Positions 55,365-64,000 of a stretch of DNA of 64,000 nucleotides are shown piece by piece. Within the stretch, counting starts at the first letter, position 1, and each line of letters begins with the position of its first letter. The translations under genes and the position numbers were made by a program. The notes under the pieces are model-generated. The model did not search any database and was not told where the DNA came from. It worked only from the letters and a program-made list of their open reading frames with translations. The stretch is from NCBI GenBank assembly GCA_021018995.1, contig CM037598.1:43640685-43704684 (forward strand), written 5' to 3'. The DNA is from Chloranthus sessilifolius. Lineage: Eukaryota; Streptophyta; Magnoliopsida; Chloranthales; Chloranthaceae.

Positions 55365-57017
55365 CACCTTAGGGTTATACTCCGTCCACTTAAATGGTCA
55401 CAGGGTATCCGATAGGTCTGTCCATACCACAGAGATCTGAAAAAGAACATGCAAACAGCTACTACCACCATAGAGTCTTAGGGCTATGAGCTCTTAAGAT
55501 CTGGCTACAAATCTGGCTTGCTATCCATGGGTCTATTAAACCAAGGGAAATCAGATGGTAAACAATAAATCTACTAAAAACTGAATGGGCTTGTCCCAAA
55601 GCATGGATCCTATAGACATCTAAGGAAACCATAAGATCTGTAGATTTTATTAGTCATTAAAATAATAATCCATTGATAAAAGCAAAAAAAACTATGAACT
55701 ATCTCAAGGCTGCAGCCTGTACACAACTGCTCATCCAAAAGATCCCAATGTATATAAAGCCTATTACAAAACTAAAATTAAACTAAACCTAGTTGCTTAC
55801 GAAAGGATTAGCCAGCCAATGCTAGGCTAAGAGAGAAGAAAAATTAGAAAAAGAGATGATCAAACCCTAACCCTATCCTACTGGAGCTCTCAACCGACAG
55901 AGGATGAAGGAAAGATGATAATACTAAACTCTAAGTACAACATATATACTCTATCCATAAGGCCTTGGCTCAAAAGAGATTAACCCTAATTTTTCTAGCA
56001 GATGTGGCACTGTTACAACCCTTGAATGCCTTGAGATGCGCACCTAAAAATCCATGTCTCAGGAAGTGTGCCCTAACCTTGGGAAATTCCCAAAAGGTCC
56101 TTAAGTTAAAACTGAGAAGTGGAGAGCCCGAGCTTCGCGGGGCTGGCATCTGCATTAATTCACTCGCGCAGTGGCAGAGCCTTCGCAGAGGAGCATTTAG
56201 CTTAGGAGGATTGTTCACTCATGCGGTAGATTCTCAGTTGATCGCGTAGCTACTTTGCGCTGCAATGCTATCGCAGAGGTGAATTGGAATGCCTGGATTT
56301 CTCACGCAGTAGAGCTTTAAAAGTTCTCTCTCGTTGGATACTCGCATAGGTAAGCTCCTTCGCTCGTGTAGTAACTAGTTAGGCTTCAGAGTGTGCAAGA
56401 GCTATGTGAAGAAAATTCTGGGCGTCTCTCTCTTCCAGAACTTCGCATGAACTTCACGAGGTGATAAATTATTCTTTACGCATATGGACTCACTATGTCC
56501 TGCGTGTGGCTGCTTTAAGGCTTAATCTCTGTGAGAGCTTCGCGAGCACAAATTCTGAGGGTTTTAAGACGTGAGATCTTCGTGATTTCTTTACTGCTCT
56601 CCTCTTGACTGCGCGTCCTATCTCTGCGAGGGCAGCTTCCACTACATCCTTAGCTTCGCGAGGGAGCTCCTCAACTCTGCGAGATGATTCTTTTGATCCT
56701 CTAATGCATTGCACTTGCTGCTGTTACACCTTCCATTCTCAGCTAACTTCTTTCATCTGCTAGACTTTTGGTCAATGATGACCAACAAATGAGTCACCAT
56801 GGTGAGCACTACCAGGGTGTTCCATTAGGCTTTAGCTCAGCTGTCATCTTTGCATGTATTATTTCTCTTCTTTGAACCAATAAGCAAGGATTTTATATTT
56901 AGCTGCATAGTTTATTACTAACTACAAAACACACTTAACATATGATTATTAGTGAGCTTCAAGGTTCGGCAAAGGCTAGGTTAAGAGATAAAAAGTGGCA
57001 CTTTTTAGTGAATAACA
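55365..57017 (-). repeat. Element C right LTR, outer part
   Basis: The 5' (U3) 1653 bp of the inverted right LTR, ending on + with ..GTGAATAACA, i.e. TGTTATTCAC on minus. It contains the second TCGCGA-type array (56120-56690), with GCTTCGCGAGCAC, CTTCGCGAGGGAGC and CTCTGCGAGATG, and a TATA-like AGTATATATG on minus near 55945. Confidence 0.85.
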
Positions 57018-57022
57018 CCTGC
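57018..57022. other. Target-site duplication of element C, right copy
   Basis: CCTGC next to the right LTR terminus; left copy CTTGT. See the element C entry. Confidence 0.5.
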
Positions 57023-58180
57023 TCCTTCTCCAAGTGCTCTTGCAGAACTCGCTTCTCATCTACAAGCAACTCAATCTGGGTCAAAAATGTCATTTTCTTC
57101 TTAAGACAGGGTCCCTTTGAATCACTGCTCTACCTAATCTAGTGGATGCACAGAAGGCCTCTCAGATAGTAACCAAGCCTCATACTCTAGAGAAGTCAAA
57201 AGGAAATTCTCTGGCTCCAGATTACACATATGTGTCGATTGATGCATCTCCCAAAGAGCGGCTATCTTCTCCAAATCCTCAGAAGACTCCCGAGAGAAAA
57301 TCAAATCACATAGGGGAGGTCTTCTCACACAAGGCACCTGCCAAGTGTAGCCAAACTGATGCAAAACCCAAGAAGGGAAATAATGGGTACTAATAGTCAG
57401 TCCGAGGAGTGTAATACCCTCATGATCTCAGGATCATACTATTGGGAAGGTCCTGTCAAGCCATGGAAGCCTCCATATGAGCTCAGCCTTAGTTAACAAA
57501 ATATACATCTTGCATGTATTCTTTCGAGGAAGCCTAGAACAGCGACCCAAAAAGCAGTGAGCACTCGCATCTCGTATCACGTAAAAGCGGGGCATGGGCC
57601 CCAAGATAGTGAGGAGATCACCCAGCTAGATCTGAAGGAAAATTAGGCACCCTTGGAAGCTTTCCACCTTCCCCGAGGCAAAAGCATCAAGTCCTCGATA
57701 GAGTTCGGCCAAAAAAAACTGCACAATAGAACGGCCCGTTTCAAGCTCCACCAAGACCTCGCATAAAGAGAGAGGAAAGCTATATCCCCCCTGTATAAAA
57801 AAGAACCTCTTTGAGAAGACCAAGGGCAAGAGCGTTCACGTTGTAAATATTCCAAGTTGGCAATTTCTGCAAACTTTCCTCACTAAAAATCTCTCTTTGG
57901 AATTTCACCAAACACCTGTTGGGCCCATCGGCGAGACTTTTCTCATAATCACTCCTTTTCAAATATAGAGTCGTGTGGACAACCTTATCATAGCCTGGCT
58001 TCGGTACCACCCTGGAAAGGTCACGATTGAGTCTCAAACCTGATAAAATAACTATCTCTTCAAGGGTTAGGGTTAGCTCATGAGCAATAATTCCAAAGAT
58101 ATGATTCTCGGCATCCCAATGAGAAATCGCTGCATGAACAAAGTTTTAAAATAGGTAGCACATCCAGGAAAGAGGGGATA
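57018..58180 (-). pseudogene. Antisense DUF7745-like ORF of element A, main part
   Basis: Minus-strand pieces in order: AISHWDAENHIF and ELTLTLEEIVILSG (about 58140-58050), KFQREIFSEESL, LALGLLKEV, FFLAELYRGLDAF.. with SFQGCLIFLQI, then LHQFGYTWQVPCVRRPPLCD, CNLEPENFLLTSLEYEAW and a coiled coil ending HLEKEQ at 57018. The pattern (HWD..NH.F, LTLEE, FLAELYRGL, QFG) resembles the DUF7745 / plant-mobile-domain-like proteins carried by Tat elements; the name is from memory. Stops and a likely intron junction near 57135 interrupt it. It continues at 20260-20071 beyond element C. Confidence 0.55.
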
Positions 58181-59112
58181 CAGGTGAGCCCCAGTTGATC
58201 AAGGCTTGCGAGTTGGCTTTCGATCAAACTACTATACCACTGCTGAAGGAATCTAGGTCAAATACCCAAAGAGGGAAGGGTGAAAGTCCCAAAACCTCGG
58301 AGGAGCAGGGCCTCTAAGTGGGTCTATGATCGTACAAAGTCGTACCCAAATGGAATTCAAACCAATGTAGAATGATGGATCCACCACTGGGAAGAAAAGA
58401 CAAGAAAAATCATAATAAAAATCGAAGCCCACTTGAAAATAAAAAAAAAATAGCCTTTCTCGGCATTTATAACCTGCTAATGCAAGGTTTAACCTATGCG
58501 TACATACTATGTATGCATGGCTAAAAAAGCTAAAATTTTATACATGCATACATATATGCATAAAAAAAAAACAAAAAGAGAGAAAAAGGGGGTTCTTTTT
58601 TAGACAACCTGTCATTCTTGGGTTTGCTTCACCTGTAAAATTACGTTTTACCATTACAAGTGGCACGCCGGACCACAAATCGAGGCACCCAAAATTTTAC
58701 CATCTAACCTATCTATCTACCTTTCTTGACAGGTACCATTTTCATGGAAACAAAGGGAGGTAGGCTTGGCCTTAATTTTTTACCAGTACAAAGCCAAAAG
58801 GTGTCTCCCCAAGTCGTTTCAAAAGGAACCCATCCTGCAGAAAAAATCCAAATACAAGCATCCAAAATACTACTGAAATAAAAAAGAAAGGGGAACCAAA
58901 GACATCCATTTTAAAATCCTTCAACAATAAAATACACCATTTGTACAAAATCAATCATTACAAAATTCCTTGAGTTTCCCATACAAGTTTTAAGAAAGGA
59001 TTAAAAGAAATAAAAGCAGCATCCCATCAAGCTCTTAAGTACCCTTCCTCTTCCGTTGCCTCAAAGATCACTGGTAGGTGAAAGATCCAATGTCCCCAAT
59101 GCGAGACCAAGC
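58181..59112. other. Intergenic DNA between the two antisense genes of element A
   Basis: Mostly AT-rich. A minus-strand stretch at 58200-58420 may be the decayed N-terminus of the DUF7745-like ORF. It holds palindrome array 3. The minus strand right after the PMD stop is T-rich with TTTTGTAATG-type sequence that could serve polyadenylation. No other gene. Confidence 0.45.
58494..58563. repeat. Palindrome array 3 (two units)
   Basis: TATGCGTACATACTATG.. at 58494 and a weaker unit near 58541, 47 bp apart, the same 25-bp palindrome as at 3-74 and 1438-1563. It links this segment to element A. Confidence 0.65.
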
Positions 59113-60863
59113 CTAAGTCAGTTTGCTGTGTTGTGAGCGAGAATCCTTCTCATGAACCTCCTAAAAAGTTATAGCAAGAAAGTCAAGCAAGAAGAGCAGG
59201 GGCCGACAAGAATACAAAGAAAAGAATATATGTATGTACATCATACTCACCACCCTGTCCTCCCGGACGGTAGCAATATGGCGGTAATACTTCGCTTGCT
59301 TGATTGCGGAGTCATAATCCTATGAAGAAGAAAAGAATAAGTATGGGCGAGTCACAAGAAAGAATACGCCTCTAAAAAGTGGCAAAATTTTACCCTAGGG
59401 ACAGGCTCAAGAGGAGGAACTCTAATGGCCTCAGCATAGAGACAAGCTCGCTCTGCCACCTCTATGCATAAATCTAATAGAAAACCATCATCAAAATGCC
59501 TATGGACTGAAGTCCTAGAAGGGCCAACATTCGGGGACCTTGAAGGCCCAACACCTGAGGTCCCTGAAGGCCCCGCATCTGCCGCCCCAGAGGATCTAGT
59601 ATCTATGTTGAACTGCAAATAAGAGACCCAACATCATCAGAGGGTGAGCATGTCAGAAAAAAGACCAAGAAAAAAAAAAACAAAAAGCTACCTGACTACG
59701 TGGATCACCAACGGCCATAAAGTTCACCCCTAGAACAAATTGAGGATGAAGGAACCGATAGGGGAGATACTGGTACCACTCCCAATATCCCCTACCAGGC
59801 TAAAAGAGCCCCTCAATTCGGATCCCCTAAGGACCAAGCTATGGTGCAAGCTCCTCCACCATACCTCTCGGTGCCATAACATCCTCAAGAGGGTCCACTG
59901 GCACGGAAAAGTAATTCCAAAATTGCAGCACCACCCACTCCCCCAAGTAGTAGACTCGAGTCATAGGATCACAATAGAAGATAACGCGATGATTGATAAA
60001 TAGCCATGATCGACCAACCACAAATCGGTCTAGAAAGGGGGAGCTGGCATAAGGATCATATATCATCTGCCCACAAGAAAGTGAAATCCCCTTAGCAAAA
60101 TAGAAAAGCATCACTGAAAATACAAAGAGAATTGAAAAAAGGTACTACGAACCTGCTCGGGTACCATCAAGTCGAATTCGGATCTCAAACCCAGTTCTAG
60201 GTGACTCATCTCAGGATCCTTGCGGCGATCTATGTTGAAGCAGCTCATCAGGGGAAAGGTGTCATCCTCTGAGAGAAGAAGAGGGGATCCGAGCTGGAAG
60301 TGCAAGTTCCCCCACACCTGAAAGAAAGGGGCAAAAGATCACATATGTGCGCATAATGAAAGGAAATGAAATAAAGATAAAAAAGGGGGACAAATGACCT
60401 CAATCATGGGCCATAAGCCGCAGAGGGAGTGGAGGTTCCCAACAGAAGCTCTAGCCAAGCTATCCATCAACTTGGCGTACCCAGTGCTGCCCCAGTCAAA
60501 TCGATGCACATCACCCCAGTCCTCCATCAAATGAAGGAGGGATAGCTGTACCGAACCCCCACTGGCATTGGCAAGGATTGTCTTGCCCAAAAGAAAAAGC
60601 AGTGATACCCGGGCCAACACCAAGGCACGCTTAGGCTTAAGGTCGATGACCATATCGGGTTGGTCCTCCGAGATTATCTCATCCTCATAAAAAAGGCCAG
60701 CCAACCAGGATAACTTGACCTCAGGGCTAGACATGTAGTCAGAGGGAGGGTAGTTCCCAATTAGCCTAATAACCTCCTCCCGATCTAGATACCGAGAAAC
60801 GATCACCGGTACTCCCCCTACCACAATCCCAACGATCATTGACCAATCCACTGGGGTGATGAC
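59113..60863 (-). pseudogene. Antisense plant-mobile-domain (PMD) gene, six exons, 5' end cut by element F
   Basis: Exons on minus: 60863-60399, 60317-60153, 60066-59692, 59612-59394, 59319-59251 and 59160-59113. All five introns are 74-90 bp, GT..AG and phase 0, which strongly supports the model. The protein shows PMD hallmarks: ITPVDWSMIVGIVVGG, RVSLLFLLGKTILANASGG, DWGDVHRFDWGSTGYAKLMDSL, LHSLCGLWPMIE, MIYDPYAS and VYYLGEWVVLQFW. PMD proteins occur in hosts and in Tat/MULE elements; roles include silencing-linked functions in known plant members. Exon 3 has three in-frame TAG codons, each one C-to-T step from CAG. The N-terminus lies beyond element F. Confidence 0.7.
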
Positions 60864-61131
60864 TGTTAATCACTGAATTATGCCAGTTTCCACCTCCTAA
60901 CCTAGGCTTTACTAGACCCTAGAGCTGTTTAATAATTTATTTTTAAGTGTGGTTTCGTAGTTAGTAATAACCTGCAGAGTGGTGCAGAAATCCATTTAAC
61001 AAGTTCCAAGAAGAGAAGAATTATAGTCAAGCACTAGAGCTGAGACCCCTTAAAGTCTTGCCATGAGAGAACAGTGGTACCCATGCCTAAAGGAGAGCTG
61101 CAACAATTAAGACATCCCAGCCGAGAGGCAG

Positions 61132-61380
61132 AAGGCATCATCTCGAGCACTCTCGAGTAGATCAGGCCATTAGAAGCCACCCTCTCGAGTAGTCTCGAGC
61201 AGTTCAAAGTCTGTGGCATTTCATCCTCTCGAGAAGTGTCAAGTAGTCTCGAGCAGACCATGCCTACAACATTTCATCTCCTTGAGCAATCAGAAGCTTG
61301 CAGCAACCACCTTCTCGAGCATTTCCAAGCCTGCAGCACTATACCCTCTCAAGCAGCCTCGAGCAATTCATCTCCTTGAG
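61132..61380. repeat. CTCGAG motif array in F LTR
   Basis: About eleven copies: ATCTCGAGCACTCTCGAGTAG, CCTCTCGAGTAGTCTCGAG, CCTCTCGAGAAG, CTTCTCGAGCATTTCC, CTCTCAAGCAGCCTCGAGC. The perfect core CTCGAG (two are CTCAAG/CTTGAG variants) occupies the LTR position held by TCGCGA or TTCGAA motifs in the other families. Confidence 0.8.
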
Positions 61381-61385
61381 CAATC

Positions 61386-61453
61386 CATAACTCTCTGTAG
61401 GACAACCCTTATTTCATCTAAAACTTGCTACAACAACCCTGTATCTTACAAGT
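61386..61453 (+). promoter_or_regulatory. Conserved LTR block (element F)
   Basis: CATAACTCTCTGTAGGACAA, then CTAAAACTTGCTACAACAAC and CCTGTATCTTACAAG, about 115 bp before the LTR end; the only strongly shared LTR interior segment across all families here. Confidence 0.65.
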
Positions 61454-61573
61454 GGTGTTTATGTTCTAACCCCATCTTTTTTCATCTTTGTTTTGTTTTT
61501 AGCCTTCTTTATTTTTATCATATTTTCATCACTTTTATAGTAAAGAACATAAATAAATAAACTAACAAGTTTT

Positions 61574-61591
61574 TGGCACCGCTACTGGGGA
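61574..61591 (+). other. Primer-binding site of element F
   Basis: TGGCACCGCTACTGGGGA, six bases after the LTR; three changes from TGGCGCCGTTGTCGGGGA. The remaining leader to 61872 has no gene. Confidence 0.75.
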
Positions 61592-61872
61592 GTTTTTTTA
61601 TCTAAGTAGTAGATCTGAGTTTTTCTTTATGTTATGATTTAGATCTGTTTGTTGTCTTTTTTGTGTTTGAATAAATTACTGCTATAGTCTTTTGATTTTT
61701 GCAGATTTGGAGCAGTAGCAAATAGGGGAGAAAATAACTTGCAGTTAGAGCAAATTCTGCCTTAGTTTGCATCTCTTTCTCCCTTGTTATAGTTTCATTT
61801 TTATAATCTTTAAATTCAGCAGTAGTGTTTAGTTTTTTTTATTTGCTATAAGTTGTCTCTGTTGTGTGTTTT

Positions 61873-63480
61873 ATGCTTGGAAGAATGTCCCTCAATCCTG
61901 AGATTGTACCCTTAAATCTTGAAATTGAGAGGGTCCTTAGACCTAGGCCAGCAAAACACACCCCCGCTGAACATTTAGAGACATTTGAGATGGGAGGGTA
62001 GCCTTCACCCCTTAGGGATTAATATGCACCAGGGGAATATTCATCCCCTTTCTACATTCAATTCCCTCAGACCATTCAGATATTGGCATCTTTTCATGGT
62101 CTGGGTAAAGAAGACCCTTATAAGCATATAGATGAGTTTCTGTCTTTATGCACAACTTTTAAGATTGCTGGTCTAGGAGATGAGGCCACTAGGCTGAGAT
62201 GATTTCCTTTTTCATTAAAGGATAAAGCTAAAAATTGGCTAAACCTGCTCCCAGTGAATAGCATTACATCTTGGAGTGCCTTACAAAGCCAATTCTTGGT
62301 TAAATTCTTCCCAATGAGCAAAACAAGCCAGTTGAGGAAGAGCATTATTTCTTTTGCTCAGTTCCCAATTGAGGACTCTCATGAATCTTGGGAAAGATTT
62401 AAAGAATTACTGAGACAAAGCCCACACTACCAAATACCCAAATGGAAGCATGTTCAAATCTTTTACTAAAAGTAGATACATGGTGGATGCATCTTGTGGT
62501 GGCACATATCTCAGCAAAACTGATGAGGAAGCATGGGATTTTTTTGATGTTATAAGTGAAAACTCTATGCAGCAGGAGGCTCTGACAAGAAATGACATAG
62601 AGCTAGTTGCTAGATCTGTAAAAGAACCCATTTTAAAAGGAAAATTGTATAAACTTAATGTATACAATGACCTAGAAAGGAAAGTAGACAGTTTGTCACA
62701 AAACGTTAGTAGATTACTGAGTGTGGTGCAACCCCCAACAACTGCACAGGTTAAGCAGACATGTCTAATATTCCAATTCCCCACACACTCCCTTCTAAAT
62801 TGTTCCTCTGTTGGTCAATACCCAGAGTTAGTAATGGGGCATGCCAGTGCTGCCCAATCTTCTGGGCAGCAACTTGCTGGGTTTGCTTGGAGGAACCACC
62901 CTAACTTGAGGTAGAGATAAGACAATTTTCAGCAACCCTAGAAGCAGTAGGCATTGCCCTACATACCTAACCAGCAGTACCATCAAGAATATTTCCCAAG
63001 ACATCAGTTCCCATAGCTAGTGACACAGGCAAGTCAACTGACTTTACCACCACCACAAACTAGAGCCTTCTCCTTTGAGGAGCAGGTTTTGTCTTCATTA
63101 CAAAACTTCAGCTCCCTATCACAAACAGTGAATTCCCACATCCAGAGTGTCAAGAAAATAGAGGACTACCTTGGTCAACTCTCAAATATTCTGACAAAAA
63201 GGGAAGAGGGCAGCCTCCCGAGTCAAACAATGACCAATCTTAAGGGGCAATTCATGATAGGTTAAGCTTCTTCAACTCATGAGGAAGCCAAGGCTATCAC
63301 TACCTTGAGGAGTGGTAGAGTGATAGAAAACCAATTGGTCTTTGAGATAGAAAGAAGTGTAGAAGGAGAGGACATGGTGCCTGTCATGGAGCAACATCAG
63401 GAGGTGAATAGAGGGGCTGCTGTTGAGCCCCAACAGAAAGAAAAAAATAAAAAGAACAAAAAAATTAATGAGAATGTTAG
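61873..63480 (+). pseudogene. gag: Element F gag
   Basis: Start MLGRMSLNPEIVPLN at 61873, consistent with the other gags. Capsid: YSSPFYIQFPQT, FHGLGKEDPYKHIDEFL, SLKDKAKNWLNLL, FPMSKTSQLRKSIISF. In-frame TAG/TAA/TGA codons near 62000-62030 and 62198, and a frame change near 62465. The knuckle reads CLIFQFPTHSLLNC (about 62761): its second Cys has become Phe, so zinc binding is lost. The C-terminal part has SFEEQVLSSLQNFSSL, LTKREEGSLPSQ and a Lys/Asn-rich end. Confidence 0.8.
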
Positions 63481-63499
63481 GGTAGCAGATGAGGTACCA

Positions 63500-64000
63500 A
63501 CAGTACCTCATCTGCCATTTCCTCAAGCACTTAAAGGGCCTTTTCCTTTTGACAATGGGAATGCTAGGATGGGGGAAATGATGGACACATTTAAGCAAGT
63601 AAAAATTAATTTACCTTTGCTTGATGCTATAAAGCAAATCCCGACCTATGCAAAATTGCTAAAGAACTTATGCACACAAAAGAAGAAAGCTAGGATCCAC
63701 CTCACTAAGAAAGTATTTGCTGTTGAAAAAGTGTAATAAATTTTATCAATAAAAACCCCAACCAAACTCCAAGACCCTGGGGTACCTACAATCCCTTGCA
63801 TTATAGGTGATCATTCCATAGGTAGAGCTCTCTTAGATTTGGGAGCCAGTGTTAATGTACTTTCATACTCTGTGTATGAGAAGCTAGGATTGGGGGAGTT
63901 AAAACCCACACCTATGGTACTCCAGCTGGCTGACAGATCTGAGAGGAGGCTTGTAGAAATTATAGAGGATGTGCTGGTAGGGGTGGATAAGTTTTGCTAC
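63500..64000 (+). pseudogene. pro: Element F protease (runs off window)
   Basis: MMDTFKQVKINLPLLDAIKQ near 63579, a stop after VEKV at 63736, then VPTIPCIIGDHSIG and the intact active site ALLDLGASVNVL (about 63820-63855) and GLGELKPTPMVLQLA. The window ends inside the domain. The single stop (TAA) is the only break I see. Confidence 0.75.

Larger units (their letters stand above)
20261..57017. mobile_element. Element C: Athila-like insertion with inverted LTRs (palindromic), split by D and E
   Basis: The left LTR is on + (20261-22957) and the right LTR on - (28634-29675 plus 55365-57017). Both are about 2.70 kb and complete. Each is followed inward by a primer site and gag reading towards the centre. 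The arms meet at an inverted junction near 26284 within the start of RT. Both outer ends are LTR 5' (U3) termini TGTT. Arms differ by roughly 10 percent by eye, so this is not a read-level chimera. It is a single insertion into A's antisense ORF with a decayed 5-bp duplication. Confidence 0.7.
60864..61567 (+). repeat. Element F 5' LTR (704 bp)
   Basis: TGTTAATCACTGAATTATGCC to ..ATAAACTAACA. The start resembles C (TGTTTTTCACTGAAAAG). It has the CTCGAG array and the conserved block but I find no clear TATA box and no AGATCT hairpin, so it may be internally deleted. Confidence 0.8.
60864..64000 (+). mobile_element. Element F: Athila-like retrotransposon, 5' part
   Basis: LTR, primer site, leader, gag and protease on +, running off the window at 64000. 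It is inserted in the first visible exon of the PMD gene. The five bases before the LTR are ATGAC; the other duplication lies outside. Related to B, C and E in gag and LTR start but with a much shorter LTR. Confidence 0.85.

Noticed and set aside
20261..57017. Inverted LTRs of C as a chimeric-read palindrome
   Set aside because: The arms differ by roughly 10 percent and carry different stops, and D is inserted in only one LTR with a proper duplication; a read artefact would give identical arms.

Overview
The window is plant heterochromatin made almost entirely of nested Ty3/gypsy LTR retrotransposons. The lineages present (Tat with an extra RNase H and antisense genes; Athila-like with a long ORF after integrase), Asp-tRNA-type primer sites reading TGGCGCCGTTGTCGGGGA, 5-bp target duplications and plant mobile-domain genes point to an angiosperm, probably a pericentromeric or intergenic repeat block. 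I cannot name the species, and I see no ordinary single-copy host gene, no RNA gene and no CRISPR array.

Layout. Element A is the oldest layer, a Tat-lineage element read on +. It survives as 1-7031 (5' LTR, primer site, leader, broken gag, protease, a pol with the RT core deleted, extra RNase H, integrase zinc finger), 18902-20260 (3' spacer) and 57018-60863 (two antisense genes: a DUF7745-like ORF and a six-exon plant-mobile-domain gene). Element B (-, 7032-18901) is an Athila-like element with its 5' LTR, gag, protease, RT, RNase H, integrase (with a 679-bp tandem duplication) and the post-integrase ORF. Its 3' LTR was lost at a deletion junction. Element C (20261-57017) is an unusual Athila-like insertion with two full-length LTRs in inverted orientation around a near-palindromic gag-pro/pro-gag interior. 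Element D (-, 29676-55359) is inserted in C's right LTR with a perfect gacac duplication. Element E (+, 41173-55265) is inserted in D's 5' LTR. Element F (+, 60864 to beyond the window) interrupts the plant-mobile-domain gene of A.

How the parts work together. In B, D and E the order is LTR, primer site, gag-pro-RT-RH-IN, a spacer, a large ORF, then LTR. The large ORF sits where Athila elements carry an 'env-like' gene, but it looks nuclear (basic N-terminus, folded core, Pro/Ser/Thr linker, coiled coil, acidic tail) rather than like an envelope protein. The LTR promoter and the spacer just before this ORF both carry arrays of the same short CG-containing near-palindrome. The motif core differs by family: TCGCGA in B and C, TTTGCGAAAAG/TTCGAA in D and E, CTCGAG in F. 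A TATA-like box follows the arrays. This suggests a self-encoded regulator with family-specific sites serving two promoters, which is my lead hypothesis for an undescribed system; it is inference.

Caution on quality. From about 36.1 to 47.6 kb, with patches at 49.4-49.7 and 51.1-51.65 kb, copies differ from their clean sister copies mainly at CAG/CTG sites, in ways deamination does not explain. Many breaks there may be consensus errors rather than biological decay.
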